A stretch of 64,000 nucleotides of DNA from Flavobacterium sp. JAS (GTDB lineage Bacteria > Bacteroidota > Bacteroidia > Flavobacteriales > Flavobacteriaceae), in NCBI RefSeq assembly GCF_020991455.1, contig NZ_JAJMOX010000003.1:124001-188000 (forward strand), written 5' to 3'. The notes below the pieces were generated by a model. It was not told the DNA's origin and did not search any database. It worked only from the letters and a program-made list of their open reading frames with translations. The translations under genes were made by a program, and so were the position numbers. This document shows positions 33,846 to 43,181 of the stretch, piece by piece (positions within the stretch are counted from its first letter, which is position 1; every line of letters begins with the position of its first letter).

Positions 33846-34919
33846 TTACTTTGTTGTTAACAAAAACGTTATAGTATCTACGTTATCTGCATAATCCCAC
33901 AATTGAGGATTTTGCGTTTGCCCGAATGGAATGCTATTTTCGATTAAATCATTACTCACGATACACTGAATTTGCTCAGCATCAGCTTTAAGGCGAGCTT
34001 GTAAATCTTCGATATTTTCATAAAATTCATAAAAAACACTCGAAATAGGAGAGGCGTAACTCGGATCTTCTTTTAGCGTTAAAAAGCCATTATCTAATAA
34101 TTTGAAATTACTCATTAAAAATACGGCTTTGTTATAGTCGTAATTGTTAGCATATTTTTCATAATGAATAACATCCTGATATTTGAAAATAGCTTCAAAA
34201 AAGGCGTCAAATGTATATCCCTTCGGAACAAAAATCTTCGAAACATTACGGCATCCTAAACCAAAATATCTGAAAATATCTTCACCTAAAGCTTCTAAAT
34301 CTTCATGAGTTTCTTTTCCGTTTAAAACGGCAGCCGAATTTCTGTTTTTTCGAATAATCGAAGGTTTGTCTTTAAAGTAATATTCAAAATAACGTGCTGT
34401 ATTATTGCTTCCTGTCGCAATTACGGTATCGAAGTTTTCCAGTTTACCTTCCACGAAAGTGACTTTATCTTTTAAGCTTTCATCAACAGCAATTAAGTAC
34501 TTGGCCAAAAAAGGCAATAAATGTTGGTCGTTTGATGATGTTTTTATTAAAGCTTTGTTTCCGGTAATTAAAACCGAAAGAAAATCGTGAAAACCTACTA
34601 ACGGAATATTTCCGGCTAATATTAAAGCGACATTTTTTCCCGATTTGTCATCCTGAGAAAACTCTGATGAATACTGTGAAAGCCATTTGTCAATGTTTTC
34701 ATCAGTTAAAGCGTCTGCCCATGATTTTATTGCAAAATACACTTGTTCAGGGGTGTACCAGCCATTATGAGATTGAGATAAATGTATCAGCTTTTCGAAA
34801 TCATCAAAAAATAAATCGTTATGTAAAACATCCGATTTTTTAATTGTATCCTTTTCAGAAAATTGTTTTAAAAATTTTCCTAATTCAACAAAAATACTTT
34901 TTTTTGTTTCTAATGTCAT
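33846..34919 (-). CDS. Acyl-CoA reductase (LuxC-like)
   Basis: This is a 357-residue aldehyde-dehydrogenase-fold protein of the LuxC/acyl-CoA reductase type. The visible cofactor region is ALILAGNIPLVGFHDFLSVLITGNKALIKTSS, and C223 in FGLGCRNVSKIF is the likely catalytic cysteine. It probably reduces an acyl-CoA to aldehyde, but the true substrate in Bacteroidota is not settled. It is divergent from the ferredoxin gene, a neighbourhood that recurs in the phylum. A good promoter lies just upstream. Confidence 0.85.
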   Translation of the reverse strand: MTLETKKSIFVELGKFLKQFSEKDTIKKSDVLHNDLFFDDFEKLIHLSQSHNGWYTPEQVYFAIKSWADALTDENIDKWLSQYSSEFSQDDKSGKNVALILAGNIPLVGFHDFLSVLITGNKALIKTSSNDQHLLPFLAKYLIAVDESLKDKVTFVEGKLENFDTVIATGSNNTARYFEYYFKDKPSIIRKNRNSAAVLNGKETHEDLEALGEDIFRYFGLGCRNVSKIFVPKGYTFDAFFEAIFKYQDVIHYEKYANNYDYNKAVFLMSNFKLLDNGFLTLKEDPSYASPISSVFYEFYENIEDLQARLKADAEQIQCIVSNDLIENSIPFGQTQNPQLWDYADNVDTITFLLTTK

Positions 34920-34957
34920 AATGTTTGTTTATGAAGAGTTTTGATTGTAATTTTGCA

Positions 34958-34989
34958 CAAAAATAAGCTATATTAAGTTACAAGACAAA
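34958..34989 (-). promoter_or_regulatory. Bacteroidota-type promoter for the acyl-CoA reductase gene
   Basis: On the minus strand TTTG (34989-34986) is followed after 20 bases by TATTTTTG (34965-34958), a match to TTTG-N19/21-TAnnTTTG. The start site would fall near 34951, giving a leader of about 30 bases. Confidence 0.6.
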
Positions 34990-35057
34990 GCAGAATAAAA
35001 TCTTCGTATTATTATTATTTCTCAACTTGTAACTTTTAACTCGTAACCAAGAACAAA

Positions 35058-35408
35058 ATGGCAATAATTATAACTGACGAATGCATAAACTGTGGGGCTT
35101 GTGAACCTGAGTGCCCAAATACAGCAATTTATGAAGGAGCTGATGATTGGAGATATAAAGACGGAACTAAACTTTCAGGAAAAATAATTTTACCTGACGG
35201 AACTGAAGTTGATGCAGATGATGCTCAAACTCCAATTTCTGACGAAGTGTATTATATCGTTCCAGGAAAATGTACAGAATGTAAAGGTTTTCATGATGAG
35301 CCTCAATGTGCTGCTGTATGTCCTGTTGATTGTTGTGTACCAGATGATAATCATGTAGAAGATGAAGAAACCTTGTTGAATAGACAGGCGTTTTTGCATG
35401 GCGAATAA
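35058..35408 (+). CDS. Ferredoxin, 2[4Fe-4S] type
   Basis: This is a 116-residue ferredoxin. The first cluster motif is C9-x2-C12-x2-C15-x3-C19 ([20 protein letters not shown]). The second involves C72, C75, C84 and C88 ([20 protein letters not shown]). A 50-residue insertion ([26 protein letters not shown]...) separates the clusters, which makes it longer than minimal clostridial ferredoxins. It probably donates electrons to cytosolic reductases; proximity to the divergent acyl-CoA reductase may be meaningful. The next gene overlaps its end by 11 bases. Confidence 0.94.
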   Translation: MAIIITDECINCGACEPECPNTAIYEGADDWRYKDGTKLSGKIILPDGTEVDADDAQTPISDEVYYIVPGKCTECKGFHDEPQCAAVCPVDCCVPDDNHVEDEETLLNRQAFLHGE

Positions 35409-35826
35409 TTTCCGAAAGTTTGTAAAAAATAATTCTATAACATTCTCTTTTTTATTAATCTATACGGGGTTTATTTATCTGAAAGTTGCAAATTTTGAAA
35501 ATTATAATTTTTATAACGGCAAAATAACAGGACTTACTAAAAGTGTTAGTTATCATACGGGTGGTCGTGGTTCAGTACTAATAGGTAGAATAATTCCCGA
35601 ATTTGAATATTATGTAAATGGAGATACAATTAAATCTGCTCAGGGTGAATTAAAATTAGTTACTAATTTTAAATTAAACGAAAAAATTACCGTTCTGGTT
35701 GATAAAGAAGATAAGTATAAAACTAAAATATACAGTTTATTTTATTATTGGATTGATTTTAATGAATTAATTCTTTTTTTATTAGCTTTTCTATTTGTCC
35801 TTGGATATATTAAGAACTTCATATAA
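35398..35826 (+). CDS. Membrane protein, DUF3592-like
   Basis: This is a 142-residue protein with an N-terminal helix ([18 protein letters not shown]), an extracytoplasmic beta-rich domain ([47 protein letters not shown]...[20 protein letters not shown]) and a C-terminal helix ([15 protein letters not shown]). The layout fits DUF3592 proteins. The ATG at 35398 lies inside the last codons of the ferredoxin gene, so the two are translationally coupled. Function unknown. A strong terminator follows. Confidence 0.75.
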   Translation: MANNFRKFVKNNSITFSFLLIYTGFIYLKVANFENYNFYNGKITGLTKSVSYHTGGRGSVLIGRIIPEFEYYVNGDTIKSAQGELKLVTNFKLNEKITVLVDKEDKYKTKIYSLFYYWIDFNELILFLLAFLFVLGYIKNFI

Positions 35827-35832
35827 ATAAGT

Positions 35833-35869
35833 AAAAAATCCTGAGTTTTGAACTCAGGATTTTTTTTTT
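35833..35869 (+). terminator. Strong intrinsic terminator after the ferredoxin unit
   Basis: Bases 35833-35847 pair perfectly with 35851-35865 (15 bp, 3-base loop), followed by a continuous T run to 35869. Confidence 0.9.
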
Positions 35870-35980
35870 GGAAAAACTTGAAAAGTGTTACTTATTTCAT
35901 TGGTATTTAGTGATTTATTTAAGAAGTATTAGTTTTTTAGTAATATTTTAATACTTTAGTTGAAAATTTAATTACAGCCT

Positions 35981-37153
35981 ATGAGGAGACTGCTACTTTT
36001 ATTTATTGTGTTGTTCAATTTTAGTGCTTTTTCGCAAAGCGCTAAATATTCTATTGTTGTAAAGGATATAGAAACACAATTGCCTATCGAAAATGCAACA
36101 GTACTGATAATGAAAACCAGGCAGGTTTTGTTGAGCAATAAAGAAGGTAAGGTAACTTTCGAATTGAACGGTTCATCTAGTGTTCAGGTTTCGGAGATCA
36201 ATTACGAAAAAGTGACACTTCGCTGGGGACCTTTAAAACCAGATATGTTTGTAGTTTATCTTAAAAATAACAACACTAATAATAAACTAGATGAAATTGT
36301 TGTCTCAAAAGAAAATCCATATAAAACACTTAACAGAATTGTTTCAAATTCGAGACAAAAATTAGCAGTATCCTATCGACTTAAAGTTTATGTAAGAGAG
36401 TTTTTTATGCTCGATAATAAATATTCTTATTACAATGATGGTTTGGTAAATTTTCAATTTGTAGCACGTCAAAAAAAGGTAAATACAACTTTGTTAGTAG
36501 AGCAAAACAGGTCTTATGGCTTGCTGGAAACTGATATAGGTGCTGATTTGAAAGGTTATAATTTGAATGTTATAATGGAAAATTATTCTAATTTCAAGTA
36601 TTTTGACCCTCTTTTAGATTCAAAAACAAGAAAAGAATATGATTACATCACAAAAGGGCATCCAAAAAATAAGGACTATTATGTGATGAATGTTATGCCT
36701 TTGGATAAATCTAAAAAAGCAGTTGACAGTTTTGAAATCATTTATGATCCTGAGAAAAAGTTAATCATAGAGTTTAGTATCATCATTACTCCATCAAAAC
36801 TTATCGAATTTGATATCCAGCCAGACGCTGGAACTAAGAATATTACAAGATCACAGATAAAAGTAAGTTATAGAGTTGATGGTTTGGATTATTTTTTATT
36901 GAGTTCTAATGAAGAAATCGCTTATGATTTGTATTTTAAAGACAAGACTAAAAAGAATATTCAGGTTCGCAATAACTTTGTTACCACAAAATTCAATAAA
37001 CAAAATTTTACGTATAAGGAAAGTGACGTTTTTAAAGAAAAATCATTGTTTAACAAACAGAATAAAATCCTAACCAATTATTGGGACATATCAGGATTTA
37101 CAGCCACTGAAGAAGAGAAAGGTATTATAGATTCATTGCAGTTTAAGTTGTAA
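35981..37153 (+). CDS. Secreted protein with carboxypeptidase-regulatory-like domain
   Basis: This is a 390-residue protein with signal peptide (MRRLLLLFIVLFNFSAFSQ) and an N-terminal beta-sandwich (about 24-105; SIVVKDIETQLPIENATVLIMKTRQVLLSNKEGKVTFEL) of the carboxypeptidase-D-regulatory-like type found at the front of TonB receptors. The rest (about 110-390) is beta-rich and unassigned. There is no TonB plug or barrel. Probably periplasmic or outer-membrane-associated. Monocistronic, with terminators on both sides. Confidence 0.8.
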   Translation: MRRLLLLFIVLFNFSAFSQSAKYSIVVKDIETQLPIENATVLIMKTRQVLLSNKEGKVTFELNGSSSVQVSEINYEKVTLRWGPLKPDMFVVYLKNNNTNNKLDEIVVSKENPYKTLNRIVSNSRQKLAVSYRLKVYVREFFMLDNKYSYYNDGLVNFQFVARQKKVNTTLLVEQNRSYGLLETDIGADLKGYNLNVIMENYSNFKYFDPLLDSKTRKEYDYITKGHPKNKDYYVMNVMPLDKSKKAVDSFEIIYDPEKKLIIEFSIIITPSKLIEFDIQPDAGTKNITRSQIKVSYRVDGLDYFLLSSNEEIAYDLYFKDKTKKNIQVRNNFVTTKFNKQNFTYKESDVFKEKSLFNKQNKILTNYWDISGFTATEEEKGIIDSLQFKL

Positions 37154-37202
37154 AAATGTAAATTGTGAAAATGTGAAACGTAAATGTATCCGTTTTAGTA
37201 AT

Positions 37203-37238
37203 AAAAAAATCCTGAACTATTAGTTCGGGATTTTTTTT
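37203..37238. terminator. Bidirectional terminator between 35981 gene and methyltransferase
   Basis: Bases 37208-37217 pair with 37223-37232 (10 bp, one U-G pair), extended by A and T runs on either side. It lies between convergent genes and overlaps the last codon of the methyltransferase. Confidence 0.8.
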
Positions 37239-37986
37239 AGGCTCTTTTTTTTGCGACAATTACATAAGTATCGTAAGCATAGGTTTTGCGGTCTATAGTT
37301 TTTATTATTTCGAAATTATTCAAATATAAAAACAGCTGTATTTCATTTAGTGTAAAAACTCTAACAGTCGAAAAATCATTTTCTATAATTTCTTTTGAAC
37401 CATTTAAAAGAGTGTAATATTGAGCAGTCCATTCTAACATGAAATTTTCTAGAGCATTATTTGTGTCCCAATGACTTTCTCTAAAGTAATTTGCATTTTG
37501 GTATTCTGCTTCATGAATAATAATTGGATTTTCTTTGGTGAAAGGAATGAATCTATTCGCATCAATAAAATCAAAAATTATAACACCGTTATCATTTAGG
37601 TTTTTGTATAAAGAATCAAAAGTTCTATTAATATCGTCATTGGTAATTAAATAGCTTGTAGATCTTCCGGTGATTAAAATCGTATCAACTGCATTATCGA
37701 GTTTAAATTGGCGCATATCGCCTTGTGTAAAAGAGCAGTTTTTGTTTCTTTCTTTGGCAATTGCAATCATATCTTCACTATAATCAAGACCTTGATAGTT
37801 TTGATTATTTGCAGAGAATCGTTTAGCAAGGTTGCCAGTTCCACTTCCAATTTCGAGAATACTCAAGCCTTTATTTTCTTGAATTAGATTGTTGTAAAAA
37901 ACATATTCTTCGTCATAATTGACAAATGTCTGGTACATTGCATCGTATATCGCGGCCATTTTGCCATCATATAAATTTGCCATCAC
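37237..37986 (-). CDS. Class I SAM-dependent methyltransferase
   Basis: This is a 249-residue cytosolic protein. Motif I is ILEIGSGTGNLAKRF (about 41-55), with the acidic residue in YQGLDYSEDMIAIAKER and motif II region AVDTILITGRSTSYLI. The Rossmann fold is clear. Target is unknown; the family contains small-molecule and protein methylases. The start could be the second methionine, as the sequence begins MMANLYDGKMAAIYD. Monocistronic. Confidence 0.9.
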   Translation of the reverse strand: MMANLYDGKMAAIYDAMYQTFVNYDEEYVFYNNLIQENKGLSILEIGSGTGNLAKRFSANNQNYQGLDYSEDMIAIAKERNKNCSFTQGDMRQFKLDNAVDTILITGRSTSYLITNDDINRTFDSLYKNLNDNGVIIFDFIDANRFIPFTKENPIIIHEAEYQNANYFRESHWDTNNALENFMLEWTAQYYTLLNGSKEIIENDFSTVRVFTLNEIQLFLYLNNFEIIKTIDRKTYAYDTYVIVAKKRA

Positions 37987-38011
37987 AGTAGGTTTTATTA
38001 TTATAAATGTA

Positions 38012-38047
38012 TAAAAAAAGGGCTTATCTGATGTAAGCCCTTTTTAA
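38012..38047 (-). terminator. Terminator after the TonB-dependent receptor
   Basis: Bases 38015-38026 pair perfectly with 38034-38045 (12 bp, 7-base loop) with A and T runs outside. On the minus strand it follows the receptor stop at 38065. Confidence 0.85.
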
Positions 38048-38064
38048 AATTTTAATTATTACGG

Positions 38065-40719
38065 TTAAAATTTATAATTTAGAGATAAATTAAACATAGT
38101 TCCTAATTGACTGAAATGGAATCCATCATAAGTCATTTGAGAGTAACGTCCGTTAAAAGTAATTAGGTTGTATTGTTTTTTTGTTTGAACTGGATCCGCT
38201 AATATTGCGTCACCTGCAGCATTTTCTGATTTAAATTCCCACTCTGGTAAAACATTAAATAAGTTGTTTATGTTTAGAGCGAATGTTAATTTTTCAGTAG
38301 CATTAAAGTTGACACCTAAATCAGTAACAATTTTAGGAATAAATTCGGTTTTTAAATTGGCATCTAAACCATCTTGATTGAAGGTTGTTTTTCCAAAATA
38401 AGTATTGTTAAGAGAAAATCCAAATTTGCCAATTTCATAGTTACCGCCCAAGATCCATTTCGTTTTAGGTCTTGATGTAAAAGTCAAAGAAGTTAAGATA
38501 TCTCCAAATGAATTGTTTGTTACAGGAGAAATTCTTTCGTTTTGGAAAGTGATATTTCCAGATAAATTAATACCTAATTTACCAGAACCGATACCAATAT
38601 TGTTATAACCAGTAACTACATCTAAACCTGAAGTTCTTGAGTCAAAAGAGTTAGAAAACCAAGCTACATTACCAAATGGTGTATCTTGTCTGTCCCCTAA
38701 TACAATTCTGTCTTCTACTTTAATGTTGTAATAATCTAAAGTAATATTAAAATCTTTAAAAGGTTTTGCACCAACTCCAATAGTTATGTTTGTTGATTTT
38801 TCAGGATCTAAAGAAGGAATTCCTAATTGACGTGCCTGAGGAGAAACGTTGTTGATAATTCCGCTTACTTGAATTCCTTGTCCTGCTACGAAAGAATATT
38901 GAGATTTTTGAGTATAAATTTGGTGTAAAGTTGGTGCTCTAAAGCCTGTTGATACAGATCCTCTTAAAGTGATTTTATCATCTAAGAATTTATATCTTGA
39001 ACTTACTTTCCAAACCGTTGCTCCACCAAAATCACTATACTCTTCATGACGAACGGTTCCGTTTATTAAAAAGTCTTTTGTTACATCGTAAGCCAAATCG
39101 AAGTAAACCCCAACATTGTAACGATTCCATTTTCCTGAGTTTTCAGGTCTGTTTCCTGCAAAAGAGTCAGCTCCAGTTCCATCCCAAGAAGCTTTAATTC
39201 CTTCAAGAACTTCAAAATTTTCTGATCTAAATTCAGAACCAAATCCAATACTGATATGGTCTGAAACGATTTTAGAAATATCAATATTTCCAACCACATG
39301 ATTAAACCCAGTTCCACCTGGTTTAAAAGAAATCGGGCTGTTTTCTCTATAAACATTTTGACCGTTTTCATCAACAATGTTTGATCTGTTTACAGAGTTA
39401 TTTACAGTATAAAGTTGTTTGTTTCCTCCAATAGTTACACTCGCGTCAGTATTCCAGCCATTTCTAACATTTTTGAAACCTAAAGTACCATTATAATCTG
39501 TTAAGTCACCTTGAAAAGTTGGTACATATCCTTCGTAAATTCTATCAGCACCAGTACCTTTTCCGAAAAAATCAATAAGATAAGGATCGTCTGCTAGTGT
39601 TCTCCAATATGGAGTTCTGTAATTCGCAAAAGAGTTCACTTTTTTGTATACATAAGCAGCATTATAATACATTTTTGTATTGTCACTGATGTCATTTCCA
39701 CCATTGATTAAGAATTTGGCAGCAGCCGTTTCTGGTGATCCATTAATGTTTCCAGCGTCAGGATATTTAGCAAGAAAAGCTTGAACATCTGCGATGTCAG
39801 CACCAAAATCTCCTGCATCTCCTGCAGCATCAACTTTTCCTGGTCTGTTGGCTAAATTTACTTTAGAAAAATCTATTGTATAATTTAAAAAACCTTTTTC
39901 GCCAACAGTTGTTCCGTTGTTTAAACTTACACCCAACATTTCGCCGTCACCTTCAGATGTAATTCCGCTTCTCACTGTCAAAGATCCATCAGTAGCGTTT
40001 TTCTTTAAGATGATGTTCATAACTCCGGCAATCGCGTCAGATCCGTATTGTGCAGAAGCACCATCACGAAGTATCTCAACTCTTTCGATCGCGTCAGTTG
40101 GAATAGCAGAAATATCAGCTCCCGTTTCTCCACGTCCTGGAGAAGTTTGTACATAAAGTAATGAACTTAAATTTTTACGTTTACCATTAATAAGGATTAA
40201 TGTTCTGCTTGGTCCCATATTTCTAATCTCGTACGGATCCAGTAATGATGTCGCATCATTTACAGGAGTCTGTACAGTATTAAAGGACGGAATTTTATAC
40301 TGCAAAGCCTTATCGAATGAGGCCTGGCCAGTAGAAGTTAAATCTTTGGCAGACAAAACATCAATAGGTAATGCGCTTGTGGTATTACTTCTTGCAGCTG
40401 TTCTGGAACCGGTTACTACTACTTCATCTAAGTTTTGACCGCTTTCTTCGGACAAAGAAACATCAATTACTGAAGTAGTAGCAATTCTGGTAACACTGCT
40501 ATACCCCACGTAACTAAAAATTAAAGATGCTCCATCTTTTACGGTAATTTTGTAAGATCCATCCATATCGGTAGAAACACCGTTGTTAGTTCCTTTTTCT
40601 AAAATGTTAACACTAGGAAGAGGTGTTCCTGTGTTATCCTTGACCACACCCGTGATTTGCTTTTGCGCAAAAATGAATAACGAGTGAAATAGAAATAATA
40701 AGACTGCAATTTTTTTCAT
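38065..40719 (-). CDS. TonB-dependent outer-membrane receptor (not SusC-paired)
   Basis: I take the start at 40719, which begins the signal peptide MKKIAVLLFLFHSLFIFAQ; the frame stays open 135 bases upstream but with unlikely residues. The 884-residue protein has a carboxypeptidase-like domain (about 20-100), the TonB-box-like LDEVVVTGSR, a plug with RNMGPSRTLILINGKRKN and IERVEILRDGASAQYGSDAIAGVMNIIL, and a beta-barrel ending ...FNLSLNYKF. No SusD follows. The plug pattern is that of general receptors for peptides, siderophores or other ligands; the substrate cannot be told. Confidence 0.93.
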   Translation of the reverse strand: MKKIAVLLFLFHSLFIFAQKQITGVVKDNTGTPLPSVNILEKGTNNGVSTDMDGSYKITVKDGASLIFSYVGYSSVTRIATTSVIDVSLSEESGQNLDEVVVTGSRTAARSNTTSALPIDVLSAKDLTSTGQASFDKALQYKIPSFNTVQTPVNDATSLLDPYEIRNMGPSRTLILINGKRKNLSSLLYVQTSPGRGETGADISAIPTDAIERVEILRDGASAQYGSDAIAGVMNIILKKNATDGSLTVRSGITSEGDGEMLGVSLNNGTTVGEKGFLNYTIDFSKVNLANRPGKVDAAGDAGDFGADIADVQAFLAKYPDAGNINGSPETAAAKFLINGGNDISDNTKMYYNAAYVYKKVNSFANYRTPYWRTLADDPYLIDFFGKGTGADRIYEGYVPTFQGDLTDYNGTLGFKNVRNGWNTDASVTIGGNKQLYTVNNSVNRSNIVDENGQNVYRENSPISFKPGGTGFNHVVGNIDISKIVSDHISIGFGSEFRSENFEVLEGIKASWDGTGADSFAGNRPENSGKWNRYNVGVYFDLAYDVTKDFLINGTVRHEEYSDFGGATVWKVSSRYKFLDDKITLRGSVSTGFRAPTLHQIYTQKSQYSFVAGQGIQVSGIINNVSPQARQLGIPSLDPEKSTNITIGVGAKPFKDFNITLDYYNIKVEDRIVLGDRQDTPFGNVAWFSNSFDSRTSGLDVVTGYNNIGIGSGKLGINLSGNITFQNERISPVTNNSFGDILTSLTFTSRPKTKWILGGNYEIGKFGFSLNNTYFGKTTFNQDGLDANLKTEFIPKIVTDLGVNFNATEKLTFALNINNLFNVLPEWEFKSENAAGDAILADPVQTKKQYNLITFNGRYSQMTYDGFHFSQLGTMFNLSLNYKF

Positions 40720-40856
40720 GTTAAAACTTGTTTTGGTTAAAAAATTTAATAGTGGTTTGTTAAAAGTTGAGATAAAAGTAAACTTATTTAACAAAAAATT
40801 AGTAAAAAGTTTTATTTTTTTTAAGAAAATTAGCGAAAAAATATATATCGTCATTT

Positions 40857-40891
40857 TTTGTTTAGTTACGAGGTATTAAATCTTATATTTG
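40857..40891 (+). promoter_or_regulatory. Bacteroidota-type promoter upstream of ychF
   Basis: TTTG at 40857-40860 is followed after 23 bases by TATATTTG at 40884-40891. The spacing is at the long end of the accepted range. A transcript from here would have a leader of about 140 bases before ychF. The rest of the 320-base divergent gap (40720-41040) is AT-rich, and I found no matching box facing the receptor gene. Confidence 0.45.
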
Positions 40892-41040
40892 CAAAATTTT
40901 AAGGGCAAAATATATGATTTTGTCAAAATTTAATTTATCAGAAAAAACGATCATTCAAGAAGGTAATTATTTGATTTATAGATAATAAAATAAGGGTCTG
41001 AGAAGGGTGATACAGAGTAAAAAATAAATATTATCTACAT

Positions 41041-42135
41041 ATGAAAGCAGGAATTGTAGGATTACCAAATGTTGGAAAATCAACATTATTTAATTGTTTA
41101 TCTAATGCAAAAGCGCAAAGTGCCAACTTTCCGTTTTGTACAATCGAACCTAATATTGGTGTTGTAAACGTTCCGGATCCAAGAATCAACAAATTAGAAG
41201 AATTGGTAAAACCAGAACGCGTACAAATGGCAACAGTTGATATCGTTGATATTGCAGGTTTGGTAAAAGGAGCAAGTAAAGGTGAAGGTCTTGGAAACCA
41301 ATTTTTAGGAAACATTAGAGAGTGTAATGCTATTATTCACGTTTTGCGTTGTTTTGATAACGATAACATTGTTCACGTAGACGGGAATGTAAACCCAATT
41401 CGTGATAAAGAAACTATCGATATCGAGTTACAGTTGAAAGATCTAGAAACTGTTGAAAAACGTTTAGAAAAAGTAAACCGTGCTGCTAAAACCGGAAATA
41501 AAGAAGCGCAGACTGAAAAAGCACTTTTAGACCGAATCAGAGAGTCATTATTACAAGCTAAATCGGCTCGTACTGTTGTACCTCAAGGTAATGACGAAGA
41601 AGTTTTAATGGAATCTTTCCAATTAATTACAGCAAAACCAGTATTATACGTTTGTAATGTTGATGAAAACTCAGCGGTAAACGGAAACAAATATGTAGAT
41701 CAGGTTCGTGAATTAGTTAAAGATGAAGATGCTGAAGTAATTATCCTTTCAGTAGGAGCAGAAGCAGATATTACAGAATTAGAAAGCTACGAAGAGCGTC
41801 AGGTTTTCCTTGAAGATATGGGATTAACAGAGCCGGGAGCATCAGTTTTAATTCGTGCGGCTTACAAATTATTAAAACAACAAACTTACTTTACCGCTGG
41901 TGTAAAAGAAGTTCGTGCCTGGACAATCAACATTGGTTCAACAGCGCCACAAGCAGCTGGAGTTATCCACACTGATTTCGAGAAAGGATTCATTCGTGCC
42001 GAAGTAATTTCATACGAAGATTACGTTCAATACGGTTCAGAAGCAAAAGCAAAAGAAGCAGGAAAATTCAAAGTCGAAGGAAAAGAATATGTTGTAAAAG
42101 ATGGTGATGTAATGCACTTCCGTTTCAACGTTTAA
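41041..42135 (+). CDS. ychF: Redox-regulated ATPase YchF (Obg-family)
   Basis: This is a 364-residue P-loop protein. G1 GLPNVGKST is at 7-15, with the IDIVDIAGLVKGASKGEGLGNQFL segment following for G3, and the C-terminal TGS domain region ends ...GKEYVVKDGDVMHFRFNV. It is the ribosome-associated YchF/OLA1 ATPase, nearly universal, involved in stress response and translation. NVDE supplies the altered G4 motif that explains its ATP preference. Monocistronic, with a hairpin terminator following. Confidence 0.97.
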   Translation: MKAGIVGLPNVGKSTLFNCLSNAKAQSANFPFCTIEPNIGVVNVPDPRINKLEELVKPERVQMATVDIVDIAGLVKGASKGEGLGNQFLGNIRECNAIIHVLRCFDNDNIVHVDGNVNPIRDKETIDIELQLKDLETVEKRLEKVNRAAKTGNKEAQTEKALLDRIRESLLQAKSARTVVPQGNDEEVLMESFQLITAKPVLYVCNVDENSAVNGNKYVDQVRELVKDEDAEVIILSVGAEADITELESYEERQVFLEDMGLTEPGASVLIRAAYKLLKQQTYFTAGVKEVRAWTINIGSTAPQAAGVIHTDFEKGFIRAEVISYEDYVQYGSEAKAKEAGKFKVEGKEYVVKDGDVMHFRFNV

Positions 42136-42174
42136 ATTTCTAGAGAATAGAATCAAGATTATAGAAACAAGACT

Positions 42175-42205
42175 AAAACTGCTGGAGAAATTCAGCAGTT
42201 TTTTT
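42175..42205 (+). terminator. Terminator after ychF
   Basis: AAAACTGCTG (42175-42184) pairs perfectly with CAGCAGTTTT (42193-42202), followed by more T. This is a standard intrinsic terminator. Confidence 0.85.
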
Positions 42206-42231
42206 ATGGTTTAAAAGCTAGCGTCACAAAG

Positions 42232-42339
42232 TTTGTCATTTCGACCAAAGGGAGAAATCACACAAGAAACTCTGTATAGAATTTTGCTAATCTTTGTCGA
42301 CTAACTAGTGTGATTTCTCCCTTTGGTAGAAATGACAAA
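42232..42339. repeat. MITE-like inverted-repeat element
   Basis: The 32-base arm 42232-42263 is the reverse complement of 42308-42339 with one mismatch, around a 44-base centre. The arms read TTTGTCATTTCGACCAAAG... and ...CTTTGGTAGAAATGACAAA. There is no coding content. The size (108 bases) and terminal inverted repeats resemble a miniature mobile element or a large REP-type palindrome. I recall similar CATTTCGAC...GAAATGAC palindromes in other flavobacterial genomes. Confidence 0.75.
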
Positions 42340-42370
42340 AAATGAGCATAACAAAAAATAAAATAAAAAA

Positions 42371-42424
42371 AATCCGTGTAGATCTGCGTTTTCGCGTTAG
42401 CGAATCCGTTTTATCCGCGTACCA
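42371..42424 (+). repeat. AATCCGTG...TCCGCGT intergenic repeat
   Basis: The stretch AATCCGTGTAGATCTGCG, then TTCGCGTTAGCGAA (5-bp stem, 4-base loop), then TCCGTTTTATCCGCGT is a sequence I recognise from intergenic regions of many Bacteroidota. It is much richer in GC than its surroundings. Only one copy occurs in this window. With the element at 42232 it fills the 360-base gap between ychF and the next gene. Confidence 0.5.
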
Positions 42425-42495
42425 TTATTTTTTTTGGCTCAAAAATTGGTTACAACAAAAAAGACCATTTTATAAATCTAATAACAACCAACCAA

Positions 42496-43173
42496 ATGCT
42501 AAAAAGAACTTTCAAATTTCTAGGCTGGACTATCCTCGGAATCATTACTTTTCTTGTTTTATATGTAATCTCTGTTTATCTGATTTCTAAAATCACCGTT
42601 AATTCAGATGTTGCACAAGTTGATGAAAAAGATGCAATTCCCATTTACATACTTTCAAACGGAGTTCACACTGATATTGTAGTTCCAATTACAACTGAAA
42701 TTAAAGACTGGCGAAACGAAATCCAATTCAGCCAGACACAATCAAAAGATAGCTTAATGCAATTTGTAGCTTTTGGCTGGGGCGATAAAGGATTTTATTT
42801 GCATACACCAGAATGGTCCGATTTAAAAGCTAGTACCGCTTTAAAAGCGATCTTTGGCGTAAGCTCGTCGGCAATGCACACGACATTTTTCAAACAATTA
42901 AGAGAAGGTGAAAACTGCAAACGTATTCTGGTTTCAAAATCAGACTACCAAAAGCTAGTAACTTATATTTTAGAAAGCTTTAATAATCCAACAAACCCAG
43001 AATGGATTCAAGGTTATAGCTACGGAAAGAAAGATGCTTTTTATGAAGCCAAAGGAAGTTATAGCCTTTTTTATACCTGTAATACATGGGCAAACTGTGC
43101 TTTAAAGGCCGCTAATCAAAAAGCAAGTTTGTGGACGATTTATGATAAAGGGATTTTCTGTCATTATCAATAA
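42496..43173 (+). CDS. TIGR02117/DUF2459 family membrane-anchored protein
   Basis: This is a 225-residue protein with an N-terminal transmembrane helix (FLGWTILGIITFLVLYVISVYLI). The conserved motifs are IYILSNGVHTDIVVPI, FVAFGWGDKGFYLHTPEWSDLKASTALKAIFGVSSSAMHTTFF and YSLFYTCNTWANCALKAA. These define TIGR02117 proteins of unknown function. The NGVHTD, GWGDKGFY and TCNTW segments suggest a buried catalytic site, perhaps a hydrolase fold. The start is after the repeat block. The next gene begins 8 bases after the stop. Confidence 0.88.
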   Translation: MLKRTFKFLGWTILGIITFLVLYVISVYLISKITVNSDVAQVDEKDAIPIYILSNGVHTDIVVPITTEIKDWRNEIQFSQTQSKDSLMQFVAFGWGDKGFYLHTPEWSDLKASTALKAIFGVSSSAMHTTFFKQLREGENCKRILVSKSDYQKLVTYILESFNNPTNPEWIQGYSYGKKDAFYEAKGSYSLFYTCNTWANCALKAANQKASLWTIYDKGIFCHYQ

Positions 43174-43181
43174 AAGTAGTC

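Noticed and set aside
38997..39377. Frames on both strands inside the TonB receptor gene
   Set aside because: Shadows of the 884-residue receptor.
42232..42339. CRISPR-like repeat pair
   Set aside because: The two 32-base segments are inverted, not direct, and there are only two, so this is a palindromic element.
42342..42590. Open frame across the repeat block before the DUF2459 gene
   Set aside because: It runs through the AATCCGTG repeat and then in the wrong frame over the start of the real gene; the residues are repeat-encoded and not protein-like.
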